The position numbers and the translations under genes are program-made. From contig NZ_PXXX01000002.1 in NCBI RefSeq assembly GCF_003367505.1, forward strand, positions 1-64,000: a stretch of 64,000 nucleotides of DNA. The letters run 5' to 3'. The stretch is from Lysinibacillus capsici (GTDB lineage Bacteria > Bacillota > Bacilli > Bacillales_A > Planococcaceae). Under the pieces are notes generated by a model. It did no database searches and had not been told where the DNA came from. It was given only the letters and a program-made list of their open reading frames with translations. Each line of letters begins with the position of its first letter. Positions within the stretch are counted from its first letter, which is position 1. Shown piece by piece: positions 27,801 through 37,152 of the stretch.

Positions 27801-29962
27801 AATGTAGTGCTAATGGGTGTGTCATTCCATTGGTATGTTTCATATTCTAGTTCAGCATGTTGATCTAAAACCTGAATAAGCTGTTCAAGCTTAGATAATA
27901 ACTTATCAACATCATATTGAAAGAATTTTTCAAAAGGTGTAGGTGCCTGTACATAAAGTGGAGCAAGCTGTTGCCAAGGCTCTACACCATTCATTTGAAT
28001 GGCTCCATCCGAAATACAGCCATATTGAATAGGGGGATGTGGTGTATACAAGCCAAAGCCATTACTCTCGTTATACTCAGGGACATCCCTTGTAATTAAT
28101 TGCTCTAACAAAACTTGCTCGTTTTTAGTTACTTTTGGTAATAAGGAGCATAAAGCTGTAATTTGCTCGCTTGCTAAGTTGTGTCGCTTAGAGGCTTCTA
28201 ATAGTAATTCAAGCCCTCCAAGTCTCTTTAACTGCTTACTATCTTTTAACAGCCTTTCAGCACTTTGTAACAGATTATTCTGTGCCTGAACTTTTAAGAG
28301 TGAAATAGCCTCTTTACGAAGTGCACCTGATTTATTAGCTAAAAGATCTTCAATTTTTGCTATTTCTTCTTCTGTTGGTGTTAGAGCATGTATTTTCTTT
28401 AACGCCAGAGAACGATTGATGGAACTGCGATCCCGTAATGAATTAAATAAAAATTCACGTTGACCTTCTGTGACAGGGTCAAGACAATAAATATTCAGTA
28501 GGCCGATTCTGCTAGATGGTGAGTAAGAATCTGCATGCTCAATAATCCGTTGGAATAATGCCTCGTCTTGTACATGATGGGCTAAAATAATTTGTGTTGA
28601 AATTAAATCTTCTAATGACAAATGGACATGGACAAAGGATAGAGGTTTACCTGTAATGTTAAGTCCATCTTTCGTAATTTCATTTTTTGCCCACTCAAGC
28701 TGTTCAAATAAAAGGTATTCAATCCCTTGTAACTGTGTGTTTTCTTGCATGAAGGTTTGAAGGATTTGCGCCCATTCATTGTCTCTTGCATACTCACTAT
28801 TAATATGGTGATTAGCATAAAGAAAATTGCCCCATGCAAAGGCAAACAACTCGATATCTTTTGTTGATAAGATTAAATCCTTTACAAATGGCGCAGTGAA
28901 GGAAATTTTCGATAAGTTTTTCAAAAAGGCAAGCGTTGTAAGTTGGATATGCTTGTCACGCTTTAAGAGTATTGTTACAAGGTCATTTAATTTTGTATAG
29001 TCCTTTGTAGCAGTTGCCCATAATGCAACATAGATATCAATTGTACGTTCACTCGTTAACAGTTGTTCAACAAAGCTGTCTTCTTCGATTGCTTGGATGG
29101 CTAATGCAAGAACTTCCTCTGTTATTTTTTGATTTTCGAAACTATTATAGCCAAGTCCCATCCAAGTATCGACTGCTCGAATTACAGAGGAGAAGCGTGT
29201 TAGGCGATGTTCCTGAATAAGCTTCATCATGTTGAGTTGTGCATCAAGATTGCCATGGTCAATATTTTCTACTATTGCCTGTCGTAAACCTTCTTGTCGT
29301 GCAGCTGCTAATAAGAGTTTGCCAAGTGCATTATGCATCCGGTGATTACTCGATTTAAAAATACCTCGAATGAATGGATGACCGAAAAAGCTACTATGAT
29401 GTTCATCAAATAAAATACCTTCTACTGCTTCTTCAATTGACGGGTTTTCTAATGATAGTTCTTCAGCAAGCAACTGCTCAAAGACATTAAAACCCATTAC
29501 TTTTGTATTTTCATTCTTTAAGACATAGGAGCTATAGTTTGGATAGGTTCCATGCTCATATTGACGATGATTCGTTAACAACTCCTGCAAAGTAATTTCC
29601 TCAAATGTCAGCATTTCTTCTATTAATTGTAAACATTGAAACAGATGGTCTTGCACTGGTTGAGAAGAACGAAAAGATCGACGTAAAACACCTCTTTGGA
29701 ACATTGTAGCATCAAAGCGTAATGCTAGTTTCTTGATCTTAAGTGCACGTTCTTGTGAAGAAAACATGGTAAGCACTTCAAATAATGGTCCACTAAATAG
29801 TTCTTCAAGTGATGAATATTGCTGAGCAGCTATAAGCGTTTCAATGTCATAATCTCTATTGTCCATGTATTTTAACAATGCAGCTGCTAAAGGCTGTATT
29901 GCTATAGGTGCAGAATCAACTATACTTTGAAAATGTATTTTTTGTTCATGTGAAAGTGTCAT
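24872..29962 (-). CDS. Giant DUF4132 (MolR-like) protein
   Basis: A 1,696-residue soluble protein with no signal peptide or membrane helix. The first about 1,150 residues are helix-rich and look like HEAT/ARM-type repeats. A stretch near residue 1255 (ARNAGDGEATRFTWRMEL) and the C-terminal third, with FRELYLIN, RYAGHQVN, LLKTRGW and STVEMRSIIVEELAKLL, carry the hallmarks of DUF4132, the domain of E. coli YehI/MolR. Its function is unknown. It is co-directional with the 139-residue gene 12 bp upstream, and its stop is followed by the shared terminator. Genes of this size in one reading frame indicate selection for function rather than decay. Confidence 0.8.
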   Translation of the reverse strand: MTLSHEQKIHFQSIVDSAPIAIQPLAAALLKYMDNRDYDIETLIAAQQYSSLEELFSGPLFEVLTMFSSQERALKIKKLALRFDATMFQRGVLRRSFRSSQPVQDHLFQCLQLIEEMLTFEEITLQELLTNHRQYEHGTYPNYSSYVLKNENTKVMGFNVFEQLLAEELSLENPSIEEAVEGILFDEHHSSFFGHPFIRGIFKSSNHRMHNALGKLLLAAARQEGLRQAIVENIDHGNLDAQLNMMKLIQEHRLTRFSSVIRAVDTWMGLGYNSFENQKITEEVLALAIQAIEEDSFVEQLLTSERTIDIYVALWATATKDYTKLNDLVTILLKRDKHIQLTTLAFLKNLSKISFTAPFVKDLILSTKDIELFAFAWGNFLYANHHINSEYARDNEWAQILQTFMQENTQLQGIEYLLFEQLEWAKNEITKDGLNITGKPLSFVHVHLSLEDLISTQIILAHHVQDEALFQRIIEHADSYSPSSRIGLLNIYCLDPVTEGQREFLFNSLRDRSSINRSLALKKIHALTPTEEEIAKIEDLLANKSGALRKEAISLLKVQAQNNLLQSAERLLKDSKQLKRLGGLELLLEASKRHNLASEQITALCSLLPKVTKNEQVLLEQLITRDVPEYNESNGFGLYTPHPPIQYGCISDGAIQMNGVEPWQQLAPLYVQAPTPFEKFFQYDVDKLLSKLEQLIQVLDQHAELEYETYQWNDTPISTTLGQRYSVMATKSDNQRHASLDAYPIPEEIVQWMKTALFSNEDLAYFNFYHNLSEYPAAHDLSEAAHTLIKPFFQYKDLKVRVAQFNSLKYDDTIQQIFSVLSQDIDKISGDTVLHQEALSLLEKHAPEFNRFEQAVGIMLQLFKQIPADQWQLDVREKGYYYYRSTSTIIDLDVVESFVDRCWSDYSTYGEYVKMLAVNEELTKRMKNASYSPNVYNLSLFQYLDAMKVGLFTQDHLFEAIFTNTLASEIFNEPTKLQERYQQSFEDLTDFFAIREQAIDRILAIELKRGDTPTAVTKLASSISYFEGIDYFLQILQALDGEKLARGYIWQAETKKDVFSRLLTNCYPKREETAQQLKEAWLKTDISKERLIEAMMYNQHWIDLVSEVIGWDGLKESAWYFIAHTTDSLSDYAKDQIALFSSITAEDFRDGAFDLAWFQSAYQTLGAKKFKLVYDAAKYASEGANHRRAQLYADTAIGKLSPKPLMQEIQDKRNKDKLRALGLIPLIKSDDKDALTRYQFIQQFLKESKQFGAQRRASEARAASIALENLARNAGDGEATRFTWRMELSAFNDMKHLFKAQQIEQITAHLQIEDDASVAIIVEKDGKRLKNVPAALKKHADIVTLQEARKDLQEQYKRARPALEQAMELETVFSVEELIHLLAHPILAPLLQKLLFISDNYVGMLTSEGLQLLSADVVNLAPTSSIKIAHPYHLLESGQWRQWQSYMFEHNIKQPFKQVFRELYLINADEKAQKHSLRYAGHQVNPSQTVALLKTRGWQISYETGPRKVYYKENIVASLYAQADWFTPAEIEAPAIEGVYFYDRLTGKDIVLDDIPAAIFSEVMRDIDLVVSVAHVGGVDPEASHSTVEMRSIIVEELAKLLKLNNVEVKKQHALIEGKLASYSLHLGSGVVHQIGGSMIPIIAVPSQHRGRIFLPMVDDDPRTAEIMSKLLLLCEDTKIKDPAILTHIRSYEQMH

Positions 29963-29974
29963 ATAAATCCCTCC

Positions 29975-30394
29975 TTACCAAATTCGTCCTGCAAGCATAG
30001 TAAGTTTAATAAATGTAAAGACATCGTATTCCTGTATGTTTAATGGTGTAGAAAGAGAATCTAAAGATTCTTCATTATGAAGGACTAAAAACAGCTCGTC
30101 CTGAAAGGCTTGAAGCATTGTGGAAATAGCTTGATCCACTGACTGTACAGTATCCTTTTTCTTTTCTCCAAAATGTACTTTGCCATATTGAGCAGCTTCT
30201 TCTAGTTGCTGATCCGATAAATAAACATGAAGTGGTGTATCTACCATTTTCTCATTAAATTGTTGAACCTGCTGTGTAACAAGCTGAACAAGTAAATCTT
30301 GTAACGTTATGACAGGCTCTTCAATTGAAAATGAAATTTTTTCAAGTTTACGAGACTTCTTACCGATTACTTTTTGCTGGTAAAATAAACGCAA
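29975..30394 (-). CDS. Small partner of the DUF4132 protein, unknown function
   Basis: A 139-residue protein that I do not recognise. It has no signal peptide, and the first 20 residues are basic (KVIGKKSRKLEK). The rest is mixed helix and strand, with an acidic stretch (EESLDSL). It begins after an AGGAGG site and its stop is 12 bp from the start of the DUF4132 gene. It is therefore the first gene of a two-gene operon, and a role as a subunit or regulator of the giant protein is likely but unproven. Confidence 0.7.
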   Translation of the reverse strand: MRLFYQQKVIGKKSRKLEKISFSIEEPVITLQDLLVQLVTQQVQQFNEKMVDTPLHVYLSDQQLEEAAQYGKVHFGEKKKDTVQSVDQAISTMLQAFQDELFLVLHNEESLDSLSTPLNIQEYDVFTFIKLTMLAGRIW

Positions 30395-30881
30395 TCTAAC
30401 ACCTCCTTACAATAATTTCATTATACAAGAGTGAGAACAGGGAAAAGAATAAGGCATATGACGCTAGTTGCGTAAAAAAATTTGGGAAAAGTGTTATCAA
30501 AAGTAGCCTGCTACAACTGATTTGTAGGGTAGAAAGTGGGTAAAAATTTACTGAAGATTATGCAGAAAATAGAACATTTGTACGATTATTGTTATCAAGA
30601 TAAGTATCATTTTGCGTTTTTTTATTCTAATAACGGTGAAGAAGCAGAATATATTATTCATTTAACTTTTTAGACATACGTATTTAAAAGAACATTCTTT
30701 CATGAAATCTCATAAACGAAGATTATTATCATTAGTATTAAATAGGTGACATAATATAGCATACTATTTATTTGCTTTGAATAGTGGTGTACTTTTGTGG
30801 AGTTGTTAAGAGACATCTTTTCATCTCTGATTTCATAAGCTTTATAGGTATGATTTTATAAAGCTAGAAGGAGGCAAAATC
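30395..30881. other. Intergenic stretch with one doubtful small ORF
   Basis: About 490 bp between divergent genes. It should hold the promoters of the DUF4132 operon (minus) and of the SleL-type gene (plus). A single ORF at 30536-30673 could code for 45 residues. No riboswitch or terminator was recognised. Confidence 0.4.
30536..30673 (+). CDS. Doubtful 45-residue ORF
   Basis: GTG at 30536 or ATG at 30560 opens a frame that ends at TAG 30673. The peptide is rich in Tyr, Phe and acidic residues (DYCYQDKYHFAFFYSNNGEE). Ribosome binding sites are weak (TAGGG far upstream of the GTG). It may be a remnant of a longer gene rather than a functional peptide. Confidence 0.2.
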   Translation: MGKNLLKIMQKIEHLYDYCYQDKYHFAFFYSNNGEEAEYIIHLTF

Positions 30882-32171
30882 ATTCAAATACACGTTGTAC
30901 GGGCTGGCGAGTCTTTATGGGGAATTGCACAGGCGTATGGGGCTACGGTTCAGAGCATTATAGATGCCAATCAAATTCCAGAGCCAAATCGTTTAGTTGT
31001 GGGGCAAGCTCTTGTAATCCCGATTGTCGGAAGCTTTTATTATGTACAGCCAGGTGATAGCCTATGGTCAATTGGCCAACGTTTCGGTATTAATTATGTA
31101 ACACTTGCACAAGTAAATGGCATTAATCCAAATCAACCATTAGCAGTTGGAACGAGATTATATATCCCACAGCCACCAAAAACAAGGGCAGAAACATTAG
31201 CCTATTTAGAGCCGAGAGGAACATCAGTTAGTGAAGCACTCTTGAATCAAGCGAGGGAAGCGGGTCCTAATTTAACATATTTAGCTTTATTTAGCTATGA
31301 GGCTAGGCGTGAAGGTACTTTACAGAGGCCACCAAGCCAAGGTGTGACACAAATTGCAAATGATACGGGAGCATCAATGGCAATGGTTATTTCTAATTTG
31401 GAGAATTTTAGTTTTAGTGGTGAATTAGCGAGAGATATTTTTCAAAGTACAGCTGTTCAAGATTTATTATTTGATAATATTCTTGCAGAAGCAAAGCGAC
31501 TTGGGGATGTTAAAGATATCCACTTTGACTTCGAAAATTTGCCAGCAGATCAACGACAAGCCTATAACAATTTTTTAAGAAGAGCTGTAGAAAAATTTCA
31601 CGCTCAAGGATATACAGTGTCTACAGCATTAGCTCCTAAAACAAGTGATAGTGAACGAGGACCATGGACAGCGGCACATGATTATAGAGCACATGGGGAA
31701 ATCGTGGACTTTGTTTTACTCATGACTTATGAATGGGGATATTCAGCTGGCCCACCAATGGCCGTTTCACCTCTCCCAGAGGTAGAAGCAGTTGTAAAAT
31801 ATGCGGTGAGTGAAATACCTGCAAGCAAAATTATGTTAGGGCAAAATTTATATGGCTACGATTGGACGTTACCTTTTGTTCAGGGGGGACCGTATGCAGA
31901 AGCGCTTAGTCCACAGCGAGCCATTGAAATTGCTAAACGTTATAATGCAGCAATTCAGTATGATTGGAGAGCCCAAGCACCATTTTTTGAATACTATGAT
32001 GAGCAAGGTAGGGCGCATATGGTGTGGTTTGAAGATGCTAGATCTATTCAAGCTAAATTCAATCTCATTAAACAATATAACCTTCGTGGTATTGGTTATT
32101 GGAAATTAGGACTACCATTCCCTCAGAACTGGGTGTTAATTGGTGCCAATTTTGATGTGGTAAAGAAATGA
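30882..32171 (+). CDS. sleL: SleL/YaaH-type spore cortex hydrolase (two LysM plus GH18)
   Basis: A 429-residue cortical-fragment lytic enzyme that degrades spore peptidoglycan during germination. Two LysM domains (residues 1-47 with VVRAGESLWGIAQAYG; 48-95 with VQPGDSLWSIGQRFG) precede a GH18 domain whose catalytic motif is FDFENLP, with LMTYEWGYSAG further on. The length equals B. subtilis YaaH (427). No ATG, GTG or TTG precedes the first LysM: the frame opens with ATT at 30882, 7 nt after AAGGAGG. A later GTG at 30999 would delete most of that LysM domain, so I take ATT as the start. Confidence 0.88.
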   Translation: MQIHVVRAGESLWGIAQAYGATVQSIIDANQIPEPNRLVVGQALVIPIVGSFYYVQPGDSLWSIGQRFGINYVTLAQVNGINPNQPLAVGTRLYIPQPPKTRAETLAYLEPRGTSVSEALLNQAREAGPNLTYLALFSYEARREGTLQRPPSQGVTQIANDTGASMAMVISNLENFSFSGELARDIFQSTAVQDLLFDNILAEAKRLGDVKDIHFDFENLPADQRQAYNNFLRRAVEKFHAQGYTVSTALAPKTSDSERGPWTAAHDYRAHGEIVDFVLLMTYEWGYSAGPPMAVSPLPEVEAVVKYAVSEIPASKIMLGQNLYGYDWTLPFVQGGPYAEALSPQRAIEIAKRYNAAIQYDWRAQAPFFEYYDEQGRAHMVWFEDARSIQAKFNLIKQYNLRGIGYWKLGLPFPQNWVLIGANFDVVKK

Positions 32172-32299
32172 GAAAATGAAGAAAAAAGGACGGATTGCCC
32201 AATGTATTTTCTTCGAAGAGGAAATTATCTGTAAAATTCATTTCTAATTAAGGGTAAATATATTATAATTATGGTAAATAGTATTTTAGGAGGTATATT

Positions 32300-34507
32300 T
32301 TGGGTAAATTTAAAAAGTTAGGTATTATTTTAACAACTACTGCATTTTCTGTTGGTATTCTAGCACCCGTTTCACAAGCTTCTGCAAATGTGAAAGAACC
32401 TTCAGAGCGTATTGCAATACAGTTGGCTGCCTCAGAGACGAAAGTGACAAAAGGTATGCTAATTAACAAATTACGTGCACTATTCCCTGAAGAGTTCAAA
32501 TTTGTAGCTGATAATGAGTTTAATTCTGGAGGCGGTCATTTTTTTAGAGATGATACAACGGTCCGTTATGATTTAAACTTCCATAAAACGGTAAATGGTA
32601 AAGATGTATATGGTGGTTTTACATTTAAAGGTGAAGATTTAGAGTTAGAACATTTCTATTATCAGCCAGCTAATATCGCTGAAGCAGTATATCCCGCAAA
32701 ATATTCAGAGACTGAAGCAAAAAAAATTGCAGATGACTTCCTAAGAAAATTTGCGAAAATAGAGAACTATAAACTCCGTGAAGATGGCTTCGGTTATTAC
32801 AATGACATTAATCGTCCATTATCACAACCAATTACCTACTCATTTGTTTATTCACCAACCTATAATGGAGTGCTTATTGGCGATCAAAGTATCACTATAG
32901 ATGTTCTTGCTAATGGTCAAATAACAGGAATGTATAAAAATACAGAATCAATTGGTAAAGCAACCTTTGATAGCTCAAGCCAGAAAAAAAATGAGGAAGA
33001 AATTGTTGCACAAGTACGTGATAACTTAGCAGTTGAACTTCGTTATTACGTTGACTATTTTAGCGATCAACGTAATGTGAAGCTTGTCTATATGCCAGCA
33101 ACAGGATTTAATGGTGTACATGCATTAACGGGTCAATGGCAAACAACGAATGGCTTCTCTACACAAGTTCCTAAGACGAAAAGCCCTGAGAAAATATCCT
33201 CACAGCAATTACCACCAAGAAAAAGCGGTATGACAGTAGCAGAGGTTGAGGAATTCGCTAAAAATTTATTAAAAGTCGATGAAGACAAGGCAAAGCTCAC
33301 TATTGATATGGTTGACGAAAGAGAAAATGACAATGGTGAAACGGTTTATACAGTAAATTACATGTATATGTACAATAATGGCGGGTCCGGTACCTCTTTA
33401 GAAATTAATAAGGCAACAGGCGATATCGTACAGTATCACGATATTATGAGAGATTTTATCAACACTGACAAAACAACTACCGTCTCAAAGGATGCGGCAT
33501 TAGCAAAGGCTGTTGAATACTTAAAGCAATGGGCTCCATCCTATTTACATGAGTATTCGATGCCAATTGATGATCCTGTACATGATGATTATAGTAAAGA
33601 TTATTACTTCTCCTTCCCACGCATCGTAAACGGAATTGCGGTTGTTGGAGATGAAATAAACGTAGGTATTGGCTCTGATGGATCATTACGTTCATTGAAT
33701 GTTAATAAACAAAAGATTAATAACTGGCCTTCTCTTAGTCAAGTAATCTCTGCTGATAAAGCAAAAGAAGCCTATAGTAAGGCTCTTACATTACAACTAC
33801 AATATGTAAAGCAGGATACTGAAGGTAAACAACATTATGATCTAGTCTATGCTCCAACTTACAACGGTAGCTTAGTTAATCAAATTGATGCAATTACTGG
33901 TGAATGGTTGTATGAGGTAGATGGCTCAAAAGAAAAGCAATCTATTTCACACCCAACAGCAGCCAATGAATTAAATTATCTTCTACATCAAAATGTATTA
34001 GAGATAAAAGATATAGCAAACTTTAATGCTGATGCTGCTGTGACAAAGGGAGAAGCATTAAAGATTCTACTAAAATCTTTAACATATGGCCATTTTGGTA
34101 GTGGCGATGGTGAAAAGCAAACCTTCAGCAATATCGATAAAAACCATCCATTATATGGAGTGGTTGAACAAGCTGTAAGAATGGGAATTTTACAGCCAGC
34201 AAACCAATTCGCTTTGGATGAAACATTGACTCGTCAAGAGCTAGCAGTATGGGCTGTTAAAGCAATGCAATTGGAGAATGTTGCAAAGTATAAGGATATT
34301 TACAAATTAAACTTTGCGGATGCAGCTTCTATTGATCCAGCGTATACAGGCTATATAGCAATAGCAAATGGGATGGGGCTGATTGATACACAGCAAAATA
34401 ACTTTAATGCTACCAAGAGTGTGTCATATGCCGATTTGGCTGTGTCAACAGTTCGTTTAGCAAAAGCTATTCAAGAAAATAAAGTGGATCGTAACTTCTA
34501 TTATTAA
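32300..34507 (+). CDS. SLH-domain surface protein with YcdB/PepSY-like repeats
   Basis: A 735-residue exported protein. The signal peptide (KKLGIILTTTAFSVGILAPV, cleaved near ASA) is followed by repeated YcdB/YcdC and PepSY-like modules (about 50-540), such as PVSQASANV then SPTYNGVLIGDQSITIDV and APTYNGSLVNQIDAITGEW. The C-terminal about 190 residues show SLH-like repeats (FSNIDKNHPLYGVVEQAVRMGIL, FADAASIDPAYTGYIAIANGMGLI), which anchor proteins to pyruvylated cell-wall polymer. The start is TTG 32300, 6 nt after AGGAGG. PepSY domains often restrain proteases, but no protease domain is seen here. Confidence 0.82.
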   Translation: MGKFKKLGIILTTTAFSVGILAPVSQASANVKEPSERIAIQLAASETKVTKGMLINKLRALFPEEFKFVADNEFNSGGGHFFRDDTTVRYDLNFHKTVNGKDVYGGFTFKGEDLELEHFYYQPANIAEAVYPAKYSETEAKKIADDFLRKFAKIENYKLREDGFGYYNDINRPLSQPITYSFVYSPTYNGVLIGDQSITIDVLANGQITGMYKNTESIGKATFDSSSQKKNEEEIVAQVRDNLAVELRYYVDYFSDQRNVKLVYMPATGFNGVHALTGQWQTTNGFSTQVPKTKSPEKISSQQLPPRKSGMTVAEVEEFAKNLLKVDEDKAKLTIDMVDERENDNGETVYTVNYMYMYNNGGSGTSLEINKATGDIVQYHDIMRDFINTDKTTTVSKDAALAKAVEYLKQWAPSYLHEYSMPIDDPVHDDYSKDYYFSFPRIVNGIAVVGDEINVGIGSDGSLRSLNVNKQKINNWPSLSQVISADKAKEAYSKALTLQLQYVKQDTEGKQHYDLVYAPTYNGSLVNQIDAITGEWLYEVDGSKEKQSISHPTAANELNYLLHQNVLEIKDIANFNADAAVTKGEALKILLKSLTYGHFGSGDGEKQTFSNIDKNHPLYGVVEQAVRMGILQPANQFALDETLTRQELAVWAVKAMQLENVAKYKDIYKLNFADAASIDPAYTGYIAIANGMGLIDTQQNNFNATKSVSYADLAVSTVRLAKAIQENKVDRNFYY

Positions 34508-34520
34508 GTCGCATTCCATG

Positions 34521-34557
34521 AAAAGGGTATCTCCTTATTTGTAGGAGATGCCCTTTT
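34521..34557 (+). terminator. Terminator of the SLH/YcdB gene
   Basis: The stem AAAAGGGTATCTCC/GGAGATGCCCTTTTT has a loop of eight bases and ends in a T-run. Confidence 0.85.
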
Positions 34558-34612
34558 TAGGTTAGTTTGTAGAAGAATGGGGAAATAATATGTAAAGAAA
34601 GGAGTGAATAAA

Positions 34613-35077
34613 TTGAAATTGAAATTTATTTTAGTGATTTCTTTAATGACTGTTATTCTTTACGGCTGTAATAAGGATGAGGTAAAAGATGTGCCTGCAA
34701 ATGCTCCAGCAGATCAGAATGCTACTCAACAGACGGGTGAGACGCCAACTGACCAAGTGACATTTAATTTTTTAGAGTTTTCTTTAGATGTTGATTACTC
34801 TGCAACGGAGTCTTATGAGGTAGAATATGAGGATAAAAAAACAGGAATAGAAGCAAAATTAGAAGATGATCGAAAAAATGAAAAACTGCAGGGCGATGAA
34901 GCTTATACTAAATTAGAGCCGTTATTTAAGCAGTTGAATTTTGATTCTACAACATCTAATGATGAAGTGATTGATCAAGTAATCAAAGTATTCAATATTG
35001 AAGATAACTATCAATCCATTGAAGTGGATGTCGAATTTGTAGACGGCAATGAAAAGGAATTTAAACGAATTAAATAA
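34613..35077 (+). CDS. YusW-like lipoprotein
   Basis: A 154-residue lipoprotein. The signal sequence ends in ILYGC, so Cys is the lipidated residue. A Pro/Ala/Gln/Thr linker (about 20-45) precedes a globular domain with FNFLEFSLDVDYSATESYEVEYED, which resembles the YusW family. I start at TTG 34613, 8 nt after AAAGGAG; GTG 34604 is part of that site. It is followed by a bidirectional terminator and converges with katE. The function is unknown. Confidence 0.75.
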   Translation: MKLKFILVISLMTVILYGCNKDEVKDVPANAPADQNATQQTGETPTDQVTFNFLEFSLDVDYSATESYEVEYEDKKTGIEAKLEDDRKNEKLQGDEAYTKLEPLFKQLNFDSTTSNDEVIDQVIKVFNIEDNYQSIEVDVEFVDGNEKEFKRIK

Positions 35078-35084
35078 TAAAAAC

Positions 35085-35119
35085 AAGCCAGCTAGCTGAT
35101 TTAATCAGTTAGCTGGCTT
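35085..35119. terminator. Bidirectional terminator between the YusW-like gene and katE
   Basis: The stem AAGCCAGCTAGCTGAT/ATCAGTTAGCTGGCTT has T-rich sequence after both arms. Confidence 0.8.
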
Positions 35120-35124
35120 TACAT

Positions 35125-37119
35125 TCATTTACATTCTCGTACCCAATGTCGATGTTTAGCAAGGGCATGAACAAAAGATTTTGGATCGGTTGCAACCCCA
35201 TGTTTATTGGCTATATGCTGTAAAAATAAAACATTTTCCGTATAACCTATTGTTTTACAGTGCTGATAGGCTTGTTCAATAAACTGTTCTGCTTTTGCTT
35301 GTTCATAGGAATTCTGAAAGGCTCCTGTAACATAAACCCCATCATAAAGAACTGAGGAGGTAGTAGCAAATGTTTCGTGAATTTCATAACCGCTTACTAT
35401 GCCTTGTTTATTACTTACTAGTTCAACTACGATATCTTCACTTAAAAATGTAGCAATAAGTTCATTTAATTTTTCACTACTATTTTCTGTAACAATTACA
35501 GCTACTTTATTAGATTTGACACTTTCCTTTGCATTGATTACTTGGCTAACAGCAGGAGAAGTTTGTTGAATATGTGGTACTTCCACTTCTACAGGTGGAA
35601 CTATACCAATACGCTCAGCGATAGCTGAAGCAAGTGAGTAACTGACATGAGCATACATGTCTACAACTTGTTTTCGAATCGCTTTATTTTTTACTTTGCC
35701 AAGTTCAAAGCTAAAGGCATCGATAATATGCTTTTTCTCAATATCTGTCATACTAAGCCAGAATAATCTTGCTTGAGAAAAATGGTCTTTGAAGCTCTCA
35801 CTACGTGCACGTACTTTATGCCCTTCAACTTTTTCTTCATAATGCTTATATCCACCATCTGCTTCAGAAACAGGATGTGGTGTATTATTGGCTAAGGAAT
35901 TTTTATGGTAGCTAACTTGTCCCACATTAATGGTTTGTCGGCCATAGCCATCTCGTTGGTTATTATGAAATGGACAAATTGGTTTATTAATAGGAAGCTC
36001 ATGGAAATTAGGTCCTCCCAGTCGTATTAACTGTGTATCGGTGTAGGAGAATAAACGACCTTGTAATAAAGGATCATTTGAAAAATCAATGCCAGGCACA
36101 ACATGCCCGACATGGAATGCGGCTTGTTCCGTTTCTGCAAAAAAATTATCCACATTTTTATTCAAGGTCATTTTCCCAAGAATGCGTACTGGAATTTCTT
36201 CTTCAGGCCATATTTTCGTGGCATCAAGAATATCGAAGCTAAATTTGAATTCATCTTCAACTGGAATAAGTTGCACACCAAGCTCCCACTCTGGGAAATA
36301 CCCACGTTCAATGGATTCCCATAAATCTCTGCGGTGAAAATCGGGATCTTTTCCAGCAATGATTTGTGCTTCATCCCATACTAATGATTTTACCCCAAGT
36401 ACAGGTTTCCAATGAAATTTAACAAAGTGGGCTTTTCCTTCGGCATTGATAAAGCGATAAGTATTAACACCAAAGCCCTCCATCATTCGATAGCTTCGTG
36501 GAATCGATCTATCTGACATATGCCACATAACCATATGAGCAGACTCCTGATTATTTGCAATGAAATCCCAAAAAGTATCATGGGCACTTTGTGCTTGTGG
36601 TATTTCGTTATTTGGTTCGGGCTTTACAGCGTGTACAAAATCGGGGAATTTAATAGCATCTTGAATAAAAAATACTGGTATGTTATTTCCAACTAAATCA
36701 TAATTGCCCTCCCGTGTATAAAACTTAGTAGCAAAGCCGCGTGCATCACGAACAGTATCTGCAGAGCCTTTAGACCCGGCAACGGTAGAGAAGCGGACAA
36801 AAACAGGGGTTTTAGTGCCTTTTCCATTTAAAAATTGAGCCTTTGTAATATCACTTGCGCATTCATATGTTTCAAAAATTCCATGAGCGGCTGAGCCACG
36901 TGCGTGTACTACTCGTTCAGGAATTCGTTCATGGTCAAAGTGAGTCATTTTTTCACGGAAATGAAAATCCTCTAGTAAAGTGGGTCCTCGCTCACCTGCT
37001 TTTAGTGAATGTTCATCTTCCGATATTTTTAATCCTTGATTGGTTGTGAGAGGTTGATCTTTATCACTTACTCGGAATGCTTCTAGCTGTTGTTGTTTTT
37101 GATTGACATCTTTTTTCAT
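35125..37119 (-). CDS. katE: Large-subunit heme catalase, KatE type
   Basis: A 664-residue catalase that converts hydrogen peroxide to water and oxygen. The active-site His lies in VHARGSAAHGIFE, the Asn in YDLVGNNIPVFF, and the proximal heme Tyr in RLFSYTDTQLIRLG. A C-terminal flavodoxin/GATase1-like domain (about 510-664, with KVAVIVTENSSEKLNEL) marks the large clade-2 type, like B. subtilis KatE (686 residues). It starts after AAAGGAGG. A sigma-B-type promoter lies at 37153-37177, which fits a general-stress catalase. No PerR box was found, which supports this assignment over KatA. Confidence 0.96.
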   Translation of the reverse strand: MKKDVNQKQQQLEAFRVSDKDQPLTTNQGLKISEDEHSLKAGERGPTLLEDFHFREKMTHFDHERIPERVVHARGSAAHGIFETYECASDITKAQFLNGKGTKTPVFVRFSTVAGSKGSADTVRDARGFATKFYTREGNYDLVGNNIPVFFIQDAIKFPDFVHAVKPEPNNEIPQAQSAHDTFWDFIANNQESAHMVMWHMSDRSIPRSYRMMEGFGVNTYRFINAEGKAHFVKFHWKPVLGVKSLVWDEAQIIAGKDPDFHRRDLWESIERGYFPEWELGVQLIPVEDEFKFSFDILDATKIWPEEEIPVRILGKMTLNKNVDNFFAETEQAAFHVGHVVPGIDFSNDPLLQGRLFSYTDTQLIRLGGPNFHELPINKPICPFHNNQRDGYGRQTINVGQVSYHKNSLANNTPHPVSEADGGYKHYEEKVEGHKVRARSESFKDHFSQARLFWLSMTDIEKKHIIDAFSFELGKVKNKAIRKQVVDMYAHVSYSLASAIAERIGIVPPVEVEVPHIQQTSPAVSQVINAKESVKSNKVAVIVTENSSEKLNELIATFLSEDIVVELVSNKQGIVSGYEIHETFATTSSVLYDGVYVTGAFQNSYEQAKAEQFIEQAYQHCKTIGYTENVLFLQHIANKHGVATDPKSFVHALAKHRHWVRECK

Positions 37120-37152
37120 TTAGAATCCTCCTTTATAAGTTACAACTACCTT

